This document shows positions 46,864 through 54,847 of a DNA stretch of 64,000 bases, piece by piece. The stretch is taken from NCBI RefSeq assembly GCF_022447245.1, contig NZ_JAKVBC010000001.1, positions 227,549-291,548 of the forward strand, given 5' to 3'. Origin of the DNA: Kordia sp. (GTDB lineage: Bacteria > Bacteroidota > Bacteroidia > Flavobacteriales > Flavobacteriaceae). A program made the translations under genes and the position numbers. Within the stretch, counting starts at the first letter, position 1. Every line of letters starts with the position of its first letter. The notes beneath the pieces are model-generated. The model was not told the DNA's origin. It worked only from the letters and a program-made list of their open reading frames with translations, and did not search any database.

Positions 46864-47232
46864 TCTCTTACCAAAAATTGGTTATTCTTATTTGGGGTCT
46901 TAGGGTAATAAGGGAAATAATTTATAACCAATAAATTACTTTAACCATGAAAAAAAGTTAAGTCCAAATATAACACCTCTAATTCATAAAACCCTATATA
47001 TTAGACAATAACTTACATTCCTTCGACGAACGAATACTTTTTATAGACGAATGTAAAGCATATTGCCAAATTAATGTTAAATCTTTTTTCTAAAAATATC
47101 TTTAAAGTTAAAAAACACCTACAATCTGTATCAGACATCACAACATGGGATTTTTTGAGATATTTGTAAGCATATAAATAAAAAAATACTTTTATAAGTA
47201 TCTTTGTTTTTTGTTAAAAAAAAGAAGACTCT
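46864..47232 (+). promoter_or_regulatory. Intergenic region with msrA promoter element
   Basis: A 369-bp spacer with no gene visible. A perfect TATCTTTG (TAnnTTTG) lies at 47200-47207, 25 bases before the msrA ATG; no clear TTG is found at the right distance upstream. A five-codon ORF beginning ATGAAAAAAAGTTAA near 46947 is too short to count. Confidence 0.55.
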
Positions 47233-47772
47233 ATGGAAGAAAAAAATATGGAAATTGCAACAGTTGGTGGTGGTTGTTTTTGGTGTACCGAAGCTGTTTT
47301 TCAAGAAGTAAAAGGTGTGGAAACAATTGTTTCTGGATATACTGGTGGAACTGTTCCGGGAACACCAACCTATAGAGAAGTTTGTTCGGGACTTACAGGA
47401 CATGCAGAAGTCGTACAATTAACCTTTGATGCTGATGTGATTTCTTTTCAGGAAATTTTAATCATTTTTATGGCCACCCACGATCCTACAACCCTGAATC
47501 GTCAAGGTGCTGATGTGGGAACGCAATATCGTTCTGTTATTTTTTATCACGATGAATTACAAAAGCAAACAGCTGAGGCTGTAGTTAAAGAACTGTCCGA
47601 ATATTATGATGCTCCAATTGTAACCGAGATAGCTGCAGCCGAAACTTTCCATAAAGCTGAAGCTGAACATCAAAATTATTACAGACAACACCAACAGCAA
47701 GGATATTGCAGTTATGTGATTACGCCTAAACTGACAAAACTTCGTAAGCTGTTTGCCGATAAGTTGAAATAA
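47233..47772 (+). CDS. msrA: Peptide-methionine (S)-S-oxide reductase MsrA
   Basis: A 179-aa reductase that repairs methionine S-sulfoxide. The catalytic signature GGGCFWCTEAVFQEVKGV (residues ~13-30) contains the nucleophilic Cys; YTGGTVPGTPTYREVCSGLTGHAEVVQ and HDPTTLNRQGADVGTQYRS are family hallmarks. A further Cys near the C-terminus (QGYCSYVI) may resolve the disulfide. Cytoplasmic: no signal peptide. The start could also be the ATG six codons later (MEIATVGGG). It is a stand-alone gene between the glucan operon and the graspetide cluster. Confidence 0.97.
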   Translation: MEEKNMEIATVGGGCFWCTEAVFQEVKGVETIVSGYTGGTVPGTPTYREVCSGLTGHAEVVQLTFDADVISFQEILIIFMATHDPTTLNRQGADVGTQYRSVIFYHDELQKQTAEAVVKELSEYYDAPIVTEIAAAETFHKAEAEHQNYYRQHQQQGYCSYVITPKLTKLRKLFADKLK

Positions 47773-47789
47773 TCGTGTTTATTTTTTCA

Positions 47790-48345
47790 TTACTTTGGCT
47801 TGGGTCGTCGCTTCAACGAATTGAACTTCCAATCAAGACTTAGCCTGAAAAAACGTTGTAATACCAAACTCTTTGTATTTTGTATAAAGTCTGTGATAAC
47901 AATACGTCTTGTATTGATATTTTGATCGAGCACATCATAAACTTTGAGAGATATGCTAGCATTATCGTCCAAAAACTATAAGACAACGCACTGTTACATG
48001 ACCACGTGTATTTGTCAAAATCACCTAAAACATTCGGATTGTAGATATAAAGCACCCTATTTGCCCTAATCAATCTATCCAAAATTTAAGTTTCTGTATA
48101 AAAATTCCGTGTATGCGTGATGACTTCTTTATACTTAAATCCCACTAACAAATATTTAGTTTATACAGAATAACAATTGTAATGTACTTTAAAATCAAAC
48201 ATTTTTTTCCAAAAAATGGGAACTCTAAACATAATACCAACATTGAAAAAATTGGTCAAATCGTCTGTATTTATAGACTTGTTCCTTAGAACACCATCTG
48301 TTATAGGGTTAAAAAACAGCTATTTAGAAAAAACCAATTCATTAT
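47790..48345 (-). pseudogene. Degraded C-terminus of a TonB-type outer-membrane beta-barrel protein
   Basis: On the minus strand a reading frame from about 48345 gives NELVFSK-stop-LFFNPITDG, TNFFNVGIMFRVPIFWKKM, TKYLLVGFKYKEVITHTRNF and YIYNPNVLGDFDKYTWSCNSALSY, with several in-frame stops, then after a frameshift near 47970 DNASISLKVYDVLDQNINTRRIVITDF and LQRFFRLSLDWKFNSL up to a stop at 47790. This is the typical C-terminal barrel text of OMP_b-brl/TonB receptors, which ends in LSYKFNSL-like strands. At least three lesions show it is dead. It is another subfamily than the intact receptor at 56531. The N-terminal part is not recognisable upstream. Confidence 0.8.
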
Positions 48346-48845
48346 TTTCAAAATTGTGTGAATTATGACCTAGTACGGGGCTTATTAGAGCACCTTAGAT
48401 ACTTTTTTTTGAGTAAAATTTAACTAAATTCAAAATTCTTTTTGAGCTTGTTCATTAATAGAATTGATCTTTATTTCTTTTTCCGATTTAATGAAGAAAA
48501 ATTAAAATAGTTTTCTAGTAATTTCATTTCATTACCCTGTTTATTTCATTATGATACATGTACAAAAAAATCGTTGTTTACTTCCTGTTTGCGTAGTGCT
48601 TCAAAGACGACAATATTTTCACAATACATTTCCTTCACTGCCTTGTTTACCAAATGATAAAAAGCTCACTATCCAAAACAGATCCGAAAAAAAGTAGTTT
48701 TTATAAAAAGGTTTTCATAAATAAAAATTTTATTAGTTATATGTAAAGGTGAATTATTTTAAAAAAAGTGACGAAATGCTTGATATATGATTATGAGCTT
48801 GGCATACAAACTGTCCTATAAATGAAGGCAATAAATCAGTCGTTA
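48346..48845. other. Decayed AT-rich region, 500 bp
   Basis: No intact gene. On the minus strand a 36-codon open stretch at about 48549-48660 reads YHLVNKAVKEMYCENIVVFE and onwards, clearly coding-like but without recognisable family; it may be debris of a lost gene. The rest shows nothing I can name. Confidence 0.45.
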
Positions 48846-49013
48846 TCATCTCCAATAATACTCAACAACCATCATTAAAATAGATTGCCCCTCTATAGTT
48901 AATAAGCTCATCGCAATGATTGTCATGATGAGTACGCAGATAACCATGATAAAACCATTTCGTACTAGAAAGAAATTTTTTCGATGCATTATTTTGTCTA
49001 AATCTTGTTCCAT
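48846..49013 (-). CDS. Small single-pass membrane protein downstream of the graspetide exporter
   Basis: A 55-aa ORF starting 10 bp after the exporter stop. A charged N-terminus (MEQDLDKIMHRKNFFLVRN) is followed by one long hydrophobic segment (GFIMVICVLIMTIIAMSLL, residues 20-38) and a short tail ending VVEYYWR. Topology would be N-in, C-out. It occupies the place that the HlyD adaptor takes after the first exporter; it could be a small adaptor, an immunity-type peptide or the truncated start of a HlyD gene. No family is recognised. The short distance to the exporter supports translation. Confidence 0.6.
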   Translation of the reverse strand: MEQDLDKIMHRKNFFLVRNGFIMVICVLIMTIIAMSLLTIEGQSILMMVVEYYWR

Positions 49014-49023
49014 AGCTTATAAT

Positions 49024-51258
49024 TTACGCGCTTAATTCCAATTGATTTTTTACAAGGTTAAAGTAATAACCTCTCACAGACACTAATTCTTCATGTGTAC
49101 CTTTTTCAACAATATTTCCTTTTTTTAGTACAATGATTTGATCGGCATGCTTTACTGTTGAAAGTCGATGGGCGATTTTGACCACTGTTTTTCCTTTAAA
49201 GAATTCATCTAAGTTTTCATAAATGATTTTCTCGTTTTCCGCATCTAATGCTGACGTAGCTTCATCAAAGAAGATAAAGTGTGGATTTTTATACACAGCT
49301 CTGGCTATAAACACGCGTTGTCGTTGTCCGCCCGACAATCCGTTTCCATTACTTCCTACTACTGTTTGTAAGCCTGAAGGTAACGAAGAAACAAAGTCTG
49401 TTAAATTTGCTATATGCAATGCTTTTTGTAATTGTTTTTGATCTACATCTTCATCGCCTGTGACAATGTTGCGTTCTAAGGTGTCTGAAAATAGGAATCC
49501 ATCTTGCAGCACAATTCCACAATTTTTACGCAAGTCTTTTGCTGATATATGTTTTAAATCGTTATTTTCATATTTAATCATTCCGCCAACAGGTTCATAA
49601 AACTTGAGTAATAGTTTCATAAGTGTTGTTTTTCCACTTCCACTTTCGCCTACAATAGCTGTGGTTTTGCCTTTTGGAATATTAAAGCTGATGTTTTGAA
49701 GTACATGTGGTGAACGTGGACCATGATATTGAAATGCGACCTCTTTTAGTGTAATTCCTTTTGGAAGTTGTATTATGGAAACATCCGTTTCTTGATATAA
49801 TGGAACATCGGTTTCTTGGACTTCATTTTCTACTTGTTGGACTTCGTATAAGCGTTCAAGACTGAGTTTTGCAAATTGCCACGATCTAAAAAATTCTATC
49901 AATTGATCTACGGGCGAATTCATTTGTCCGATGATGTACGAAATACTCAATAATGCGCCCAAGGTGATGTTTCCTAAGATGACTTCTCGCGCAGCAATAA
50001 AGATGACAATGATATTTTTGAGCTGATTGATAAAATCATATCCCATCAATTGTATTTGATCGAGTTTTAGTGATCTTAAATTGATTTTGAAGAGTTTTAT
50101 TTGTGATTTTCTCCATTTTGAGATGCGATAACGCTCCATTCCATTCAACTTTACTTCTTGGATTCCATTGATCAATTCAAAAACAGATTGTTGACTTTCC
50201 GTTTTGTAGTTGAATTGATAGTAGTCTATTTTTTCCATCTTTTTTAGGAAGAATAACGACCATACAATGGCAAGCATCGTTAAGGATGAGTATATAACTA
50301 GTATTTTATAATCGTAATATGTCAATACTAAGAAGAATACAAAGAAGTTGAGTGATGAAAATACCACCATCATACTTTGTGAGGTGAGAAATTCTTCAAT
50401 ACGCTCATGATCTTGAATACGTTGAGAAAAGTCGCCCAATTGCCTAGAATCAAAGAATGAGAATGGTAAGAGTATGATTTTATTTAAAAAGTCAGAGACA
50501 ATGGTAATGTTGATCTTTGAATTGATGAATAGTAATACCCAACTTTTGACGATTTCCACCACAGTAGAACTTAAAAATAGAAATACTTGCGCCAACAGAA
50601 TGATAAATACAAAATCTAAATTTTCTGAATTTACGCCCGTATCTATCAATGCTTTTGTTAAAAATGGGAAAATTAATGTAAAGCAACTTGTAACTGCCAA
50701 ACCTAAACCTAATATACCCATTTCGCGTTTGTATGGCTTTAAAAAGTTAAAGACAAAACTCCAACTAAAGGCTTTTTCTTTGGCCACTTCTTTTTCATAG
50801 AATGCTTCTGTAGGTTGCAAAAATAGCGCGATTCCACCGTCTTCATGTAGCCACAAGTTTTCAAAATCCTTGCGTGGCAAAGAAATGCGTCCGTGCGACG
50901 GATCTGCAATTTTAAAGGATTCTTTTTTATTGATAGGATGTCTTTTTACATCATACAATACTACATAATGTCCATCATCCCAGAATAAAATACATGGCAA
51001 TGGTGCTTTTTCTATTAAGGTATCTACATCAATTTTTACGGCCATGGTTTCAAATCCCATGTGCATGGCTCCTTCTTCAATTCCGAGGAGACTCGCGCCG
51101 TCTTTGCCCAAAAAACACTCGTCTCGTACTTGTCGGATAAAGTATTTTTTTCCGTAATGACGTGCTACCATCACCAGACACGTTGGACCACAGTCCATAG
51201 CGTCGTGTTGATATACAAAATCAAAAGGTTTTATGGTATGTAACAAGTGTTTTAACAT
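49024..51258 (-). CDS. C39-peptidase ABC exporter (PCAT) of the graspetide cluster, copy 2
   Basis: A 744-aa paralogue of the 9105 exporter. The C39 peptidase has catalytic Cys23 in MDCGPTC, His in DDGHYVVLYDV and Asp in IADPSHGRISL. The ABC membrane domain spans about 170-460. The nucleotide-binding domain has Walker A GESGSGKTT, signature LSGGQRQR, Walker B FIFFDEATSALD and H-loop AHRLS. It starts 12 bp after gwsS and should cleave and export the KGG-leader peptides encoded at 53706-55009. Unlike the first exporter, no HlyD gene follows. Confidence 0.96.
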   Translation of the reverse strand: MLKHLLHTIKPFDFVYQHDAMDCGPTCLVMVARHYGKKYFIRQVRDECFLGKDGASLLGIEEGAMHMGFETMAVKIDVDTLIEKAPLPCILFWDDGHYVVLYDVKRHPINKKESFKIADPSHGRISLPRKDFENLWLHEDGGIALFLQPTEAFYEKEVAKEKAFSWSFVFNFLKPYKREMGILGLGLAVTSCFTLIFPFLTKALIDTGVNSENLDFVFIILLAQVFLFLSSTVVEIVKSWVLLFINSKINITIVSDFLNKIILLPFSFFDSRQLGDFSQRIQDHERIEEFLTSQSMMVVFSSLNFFVFFLVLTYYDYKILVIYSSLTMLAIVWSLFFLKKMEKIDYYQFNYKTESQQSVFELINGIQEVKLNGMERYRISKWRKSQIKLFKINLRSLKLDQIQLMGYDFINQLKNIIVIFIAAREVILGNITLGALLSISYIIGQMNSPVDQLIEFFRSWQFAKLSLERLYEVQQVENEVQETDVPLYQETDVSIIQLPKGITLKEVAFQYHGPRSPHVLQNISFNIPKGKTTAIVGESGSGKTTLMKLLLKFYEPVGGMIKYENNDLKHISAKDLRKNCGIVLQDGFLFSDTLERNIVTGDEDVDQKQLQKALHIANLTDFVSSLPSGLQTVVGSNGNGLSGGQRQRVFIARAVYKNPHFIFFDEATSALDAENEKIIYENLDEFFKGKTVVKIAHRLSTVKHADQIIVLKKGNIVEKGTHEELVSVRGYYFNLVKNQLELSA

Positions 51259-51270
51259 GAGTTCTTTTTT

Positions 51271-52365
51271 CTAGAATTCGGTGATTAGTGTTTTTAATGG
51301 ATTGATGCTCCACTCGGTCCACTCGTTGGTATATGGATTGTAGCCGCATTTCAGTGGTTTGCTATGGTCATCGTCAGTATTTTGGGTAAAGGCTCTACAG
51401 TCCGAACAGTTGTATCTAAACTCGCAATCTTTACAAATGGCGATGTCGTCTTTTTTGACATTCCATAGTTTTTGGTAGCTTTTTTGTTGAATGACATCTT
51501 GGATACGTTTTTCTTTGAAGTTTCCGTATGTCTTGGTCATTTTTGGACAATTTTTGATATTCCCCATTTTGTCAATGGTTAGTTTTTTGAACAAACAACC
51601 ATTATGTCTTTGATGAAGGAGATGCGTATTCATGTCAGAAAAATCGAGTGCATCAAACGAAATAACACCGCAGCAGCCTTCTTTGAAATTGATGGTACGA
51701 TAATTTATTTTCCCAATTTCGATTGGATAAAAGTTTGCAGTTTGCAATCGGAATTCAAGTGATTTGTTTTCCGGAGCACTGTAAATATGTACATGACTCA
51801 GCATAGAATTGTCTTTAAAAATTGCATGCCACTCATCTTTAGTGATCGTGCCTGCATTAGCCAGATACATTTCAACAAATAGAATATTGGTTTGCTTTAC
51901 AATTTGTAGTACTTTTTGCACGAATGTTATGTTGGTGTCGGAAGCTACTCGCAGTTGTACTTCGTTACAACGCATTTCATTGATTTGAAATAGTAGTGAG
52001 GTAAAGTCTTCTTCTTCAAATACTGCTTCGTCCAGTTCAATAATTGCATCTTTGATGAAAATTTGATCATCGTCAAAAGCGGTAGATATTTCTGGAAAGA
52101 GTGCAATATTTTCAGTTAAAAATCCGTACTCATTTATCAACATGTATTCAATGAACTGCAAAAAACTTCCTTTTGAGTCTTCATCAACAGCTTCCAAACT
52201 GTTTGTTACTTTTTTGCGATTGATATCTTGTACCAAATCGTAGTATTCATTCGGAATTACCTGTACTTCTCCGCGTCCGTAATCGATAATCACACTGCGT
52301 TTTGCTCCTTTGACCAGCTTGCAGCTTGACGACACGAAAAATATATCATTTGGTGTAAATTTCAT
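51271..52365 (-). CDS. gwsS: Grasp-with-spasm SPASM-domain peptide maturase
   Basis: A 364-aa protein. The C-terminal SPASM domain follows the known spacing: Cys257-X10-Gly-X4-Cys273, then Cys311-X2-Cys314-X5-Cys320-X2-Cys323 and Cys340, enough for two auxiliary Fe-S clusters; a Cys231-Cys232 pair lies before it. The N-terminal two thirds contain no CxxxCxxC, so a radical SAM cluster of the standard type is absent, as I can see directly. Grasp-with-spasm systems pair such a protein with an ATP-grasp enzyme and KKINLKEF-type precursors. The chemistry of this member is unknown. It overlaps the upstream 81-aa ORF by 20 bases. Confidence 0.92.
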   Translation of the reverse strand: MKFTPNDIFFVSSSCKLVKGAKRSVIIDYGRGEVQVIPNEYYDLVQDINRKKVTNSLEAVDEDSKGSFLQFIEYMLINEYGFLTENIALFPEISTAFDDDQIFIKDAIIELDEAVFEEEDFTSLLFQINEMRCNEVQLRVASDTNITFVQKVLQIVKQTNILFVEMYLANAGTITKDEWHAIFKDNSMLSHVHIYSAPENKSLEFRLQTANFYPIEIGKINYRTINFKEGCCGVISFDALDFSDMNTHLLHQRHNGCLFKKLTIDKMGNIKNCPKMTKTYGNFKEKRIQDVIQQKSYQKLWNVKKDDIAICKDCEFRYNCSDCRAFTQNTDDDHSKPLKCGYNPYTNEWTEWSINPLKTLITEF

Positions 52366-52591
52366 CTTCTTTGGTGGTTTTAGGATTTTCTATTTTACAT
52401 ATAATTCTACTAGGGTGATACTGTCGCATTTCACTACTCTGGGTTCTAGAGTTGTGTTTGTAGAGTGTAAGTTCGTCTTCTATATTGGTAATTTGGTTAT
52501 AGAATATTTTTTTGAAAAACATTGGCAAACCTTTGAGCTGTTCGTTGCTCAGTTCTACTCTATCTAGTGGTAAATCATTTTGTGCTTCCAT
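52346..52591 (-). CDS. 81-aa ORF overlapping gwsG and gwsS
   Basis: An 81-aa reading frame whose start overlaps the gwsG end by 17 bases and whose end overlaps the gwsS start by 20 bases. This translational-coupling layout strongly suggests a real gene. Sequence features: MEAQNDLPLDRVELSNEQLKG, a basic aromatic middle (MFFKKIFYNQ) and a polar, Lys/Glu-rich C-terminus; no membrane segment or signal. I recognise no family. It may be a small recognition or adaptor protein holding leader peptide, GwsG and GwsS together; that is inference. Confidence 0.7.
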   Translation of the reverse strand: MEAQNDLPLDRVELSNEQLKGLPMFFKKIFYNQITNIEDELTLYKHNSRTQSSEMRQYHPSRIICKIENPKTTKEDEIYTK

Positions 52592-53582
52592 GGATGAGGT
52601 ATTTAGCGATTATTTGATCCAGATGATAATTACACGGTAAACTCGTCATTGCATATTGTCCAACTGGATTTATTTCTAAAAAGACGTATTCGCCTTTCTC
52701 ATTGACAATCAAATCCACCGAACCGCAATTGAGATCTAAGTGATTAAAAACTTTAATAAGCTTGTCCTCAATGTGTTTTGGGACTTGATAGGTTTCAGTT
52801 TTATTGGGGCGTGCATCAGAATATTTTCTGAAATCTACTCTGGTTTGTCCAATAGATTGTGACATGATTGCCATGGAGTAGAATTTCCCATCTAGATAAA
52901 AAGCTCTAATTTCCATCTGCTTCTCTATGATGTTCATAATCATTGAAGGAAACACAGTGACATCACTTCCCGTAAAGTCTGCTTTTTTATGAGATTCTGT
53001 GTAGGTATAATAACTCTGATTTTCGATCATTTCATACACACCTTCTGCAATAGACTTAGTGACAAATTCTTCCTGTATCTTACTTTGTTCTATTTGATTG
53101 AGATTAGATATAATTTCATAATCAGGAGTTTGCAATCCGTATGAAGCCGCAATGTCTAATACTTCGAGTTTGTTTAATCCATAGCGCCAAGGACTTCCGA
53201 TATTGATCTTACAGTTGTCATATATACGCTTTAAAATGTATTCTTTCAAATCTTTTGTTTCGGTAGAAAGTAAGTTTTTAGATCCTTTAATCAAGGGTGT
53301 TAAATCCAAGTCGTCCACTATAAATTCTTTTCTAGGATCGCCCAGTAAAAAATTCCTTTTACTAATTCCTGTGCGTCTCCACCAACAGCTTTTGGCATCT
53401 AGCAAATTGTACGTTTTGTTTGTTTGGGTATTTGTAAAATAAATACCATCCTTGTTAATGAGTGAAAATTTATAGAGATCATCGTCAGCATTAATTCTGA
53501 CTACTTCTTCTCCATAGTGTTCTAACCAACCCATTACGTCAGCAGTAGAAAGTTCATGTGCTATAGAAAAAATTAGTATCAT
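52575..53582 (-). CDS. gwsG: Grasp-with-spasm ATP-grasp peptide maturase
   Basis: A 335-aa ATP-grasp ligase of the graspetide (microviridin MvdC/MvdD-like) type, expected to join Asp/Glu side chains to Thr/Ser or Lys in the precursor core as omega-esters or amides. N-terminal MILIFSIAHELSTADVMGWLEHYGEEVVRIN and WWRRTG (~67-72) are typical of the pre-ATP-grasp domain; the metal/ATP-binding end is GSVDLIVNEKGEYVFLEINPVGQY (~289-312). It lies downstream of the precursor array, separated by a hairpin. The start at ATG 53582 is unambiguous. Confidence 0.93.
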   Translation of the reverse strand: MILIFSIAHELSTADVMGWLEHYGEEVVRINADDDLYKFSLINKDGIYFTNTQTNKTYNLLDAKSCWWRRTGISKRNFLLGDPRKEFIVDDLDLTPLIKGSKNLLSTETKDLKEYILKRIYDNCKINIGSPWRYGLNKLEVLDIAASYGLQTPDYEIISNLNQIEQSKIQEEFVTKSIAEGVYEMIENQSYYTYTESHKKADFTGSDVTVFPSMIMNIIEKQMEIRAFYLDGKFYSMAIMSQSIGQTRVDFRKYSDARPNKTETYQVPKHIEDKLIKVFNHLDLNCGSVDLIVNEKGEYVFLEINPVGQYAMTSLPCNYHLDQIIAKYLIHGSTK

Positions 53583-53646
53583 CTTCGTTTGTATTAGCGC
53601 ATTGATGTCTCAATACTAGTTAAAAAAATTATTTGGTATATAGTTC

Positions 53647-53688
53647 TAAGTACAGAGAGCTAGTTGCTCACATTACTCCCTGTACTTA
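53647..53688 (-). promoter_or_regulatory. Hairpin between the precursor array and gwsG
   Basis: Perfect 9-bp stem TAAGTACAG / CTGTACTTA with a 24-base loop, 18 bp after the last precursor stop. No T-run follows, so it is more likely a processing/stabilising hairpin that keeps precursor mRNA in excess over maturase mRNA than a terminator. Confidence 0.5.
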
Positions 53689-53705
53689 AAAGCTTTTACA
53701 GAAAA

Positions 53706-53864
53706 TTAGTCTGTATCCACGTTTTTGAAATCGTGGTCAGTTCCCGTACAAGAGGTTCCTCTTCTACTTGACTTTGTTACACCACTTCCACCTTTAGTGT
53801 TCATTTTGTCGTTTAGCTCTAATTTTTCGTTTTCGAACTCGTTTAAATTGATTTTTTTACTCAT
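53706..53864 (-). CDS. gwsP1: Grasp-with-spasm precursor peptide 1
   Basis: A 52-aa precursor, too short for ordinary gene calling. The leader MSKKINLNEFENEKLELNDK runs to KGG (residues 24-26), the C39 cleavage site; the core is SGVTKSSRRGTSC followed by TGTDHDFKNVDTD. The T/S-rich part followed by Asp residues (TGTD-x-D...D-x-D) fits ester-forming Thr and Asp pairs of graspetides. It differs from precursor 2 only at residue 2 (Ser for Glu). It is the last gene of the array before the hairpin and gwsG. Confidence 0.88.
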   Translation of the reverse strand: MSKKINLNEFENEKLELNDKMNTKGGSGVTKSSRRGTSCTGTDHDFKNVDTD

Positions 53865-53910
53865 AATTTAAATTTTTAATGATTAATATTGTTTTACAAT
53901 TGAGAAGAGA

Positions 53911-54069
53911 TTAGTCTGTATCCACATTTTTAAAATCATGGTCTGTTCCTGTACAAGAGGTTCCTCTTCTACTTGACTTTGTTACGCCGCTTCCACCTTT
54001 AGTGTTCATTTTGTCGTTTAATTCTAACTTTTCGTTTTCGAATTCATTCAAATTGATCTTTTTTTCCAT
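53911..54069 (-). CDS. gwsP2: Grasp-with-spasm precursor peptide 2 (near-identical to 1)
   Basis: A 52-aa precursor, MEKKINLNEFENEKLELNDK... KGG, then the core SGVTKSSRRGTSC/TGTDHDFKNVDTD. Only residue 2 differs from precursor 1, while the DNA differs at several synonymous positions. This points to a duplication old enough for silent changes but kept identical at protein level, meaning purifying selection on leader and core. Confidence 0.88.
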   Translation of the reverse strand: MEKKINLNEFENEKLELNDKMNTKGGSGVTKSSRRGTSCTGTDHDFKNVDTD

Positions 54070-54157
54070 AATTGAAAATTTTTAATATTTGATAATAAAT
54101 CTTGTTATAGTTTTGTCTTCTTTTGGGCATTGACTTCTTCCCTGCCTTTTTCTTGTG

Positions 54158-54175
54158 GTAGCAAAGGCGTGCTAC
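54158..54175 (-). promoter_or_regulatory. Small hairpin between precursor 3 relic and precursor 2
   Basis: GTAGCA-AAGGCG-TGCTAC, a perfect 6-bp stem with a six-base loop, in the 146-bp spacer. Possible RNA processing element. Confidence 0.35.
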
Positions 54176-54215
54176 AATCATCGGCCTATGATGTTTTTTA
54201 TATCTAAATTTTATT

Positions 54216-54371
54216 TTAGTCTCTGTCATGCTGTTGCTGATCTTGATCTTGTCCCATACTTCTGGTATACAATCGATGCGAAGTAGTTTTACCACTTCCT
54301 GCTCTGGTATGCATGTGCTCCTCGATGGATAGCTGCTAACTTTGAAACTCTTTTAGGTTGATTTTTTTCAT
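54216..54371 (-). pseudogene. Decayed grasp-with-spasm precursor 3
   Basis: A 51-codon frame begins MKKINLKEFQS, then TAG as codon 12 where siblings have Glu (GAA/GAG), then QLSIEEHMHTRAGSGKTTSH and RLYTRSMGQDQDQQQHDRD to a normal TAA. Besides the amber, the GG cleavage site has become AG and the core has lost the usual Thr-rich block and Cys. The frame is otherwise open from end to end, so the decay is recent. Confidence 0.85.
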
Positions 54372-54388
54372 GACTGTTGATTTTTACA

Positions 54389-54550
54389 TTAACAATCTCT
54401 ATCGAAAGCTGTGTAATCGCAATCCGTACTCGTGGATGCTGTTCCTCTTCTTCCTGTGCGGGTGACACCACTTCCTCCTTTGGTTTGTAAGCGTTCTTCA
54501 ACCGATAATTTTTCACTTTGAAATTCTTTTAGATTGATTTTTTTACTCAT
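54389..54550 (-). CDS. gwsP4: Grasp-with-spasm precursor peptide 4
   Basis: A 53-aa precursor: leader MSKKINLKEFQSEKLSVEER... QTKGG, core SGVTRTGRRGTASTSTDCDY followed by TAFDRDC. Conserved with its siblings are the RR pair, the TASTSTD block and the spaced Asp residues; two Cys (in TDCD and at the last position) may add a disulfide. Found only by reading the minus strand directly. Confidence 0.87.
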   Translation of the reverse strand: MSKKINLKEFQSEKLSVEERLQTKGGSGVTRTGRRGTASTSTDCDYTAFDRDC

Positions 54551-54577
54551 GATTAAAAGTTTAGTTCATTTATTATA

Positions 54578-54739
54578 TTATCCACAGTCCCAATCTGATG
54601 CCTTACAATCTGTATCTGCTCCTGTACTACTCGTATAACTTCTTCTCGTATACGTAATTCCACTTCCTCCTTTAGCTTGTAAGCGTTCGTCAACCGATAA
54701 TTTTTCGCTTTGAAACTCTTTTAAATTGATTTTTTTCAT
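54578..54739 (-). CDS. gwsP5: Grasp-with-spasm precursor peptide 5
   Basis: A 53-aa precursor: leader MKKINLKEFQSEKLSVDERL... KGG, core SGITYTRRSYTSSTGADTDC followed by KASDWDCG. It keeps the RR pair, the S/T block and the DTD/DWD acidic sites, with two Cys. The leader is almost the same as in precursor 4, while the core is clearly different, so array members diversify mainly in the core. Confidence 0.87.
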   Translation of the reverse strand: MKKINLKEFQSEKLSVDERLQAKGGSGITYTRRSYTSSTGADTDCKASDWDCG

Positions 54740-54756
54740 GGTTACATCTTTTTAAT

Positions 54757-54818
54757 TTTTATCGTATGGAAATCCGCCAGTTTGAGACTTGGCTTTTGTG
54801 GCGAATTCCACGATAAAA
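54757..54818 (-). promoter_or_regulatory. Long hairpin between precursors 6 and 5
   Basis: An outer arm TATCGTatGGAA pairs with TTCCaCGATA and an inner arm CGCCA pairs with TGGCG. No T-run follows on the minus strand, so it is not a terminator; a processing hairpin is more likely. Confidence 0.45.
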
Positions 54819-54847
54819 AACCTTTAACATATTATGATTCAAACTGT

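Noticed and set aside
47790..47972. 60-aa protein DNASISLKVYDVLDQN... as a real small gene
   Set aside because: Its text is the last strands of a TonB-type barrel and upstream strands are found in another frame, so it is a pseudogene tail.
48549..48660. Open stretch YHLVNKAVKEMYCENIVVFE as a small gene or transposase fragment
   Set aside because: No ATG in a sensible place, no family recognised, stop codons directly before it; kept only as debris.
54044..54516. ORFs of 83 and 75 aa on the minus strand across the precursor array
   Set aside because: They run out of frame over precursor genes 2, 3 and 4, whose leader/core pattern clearly marks the real frames.
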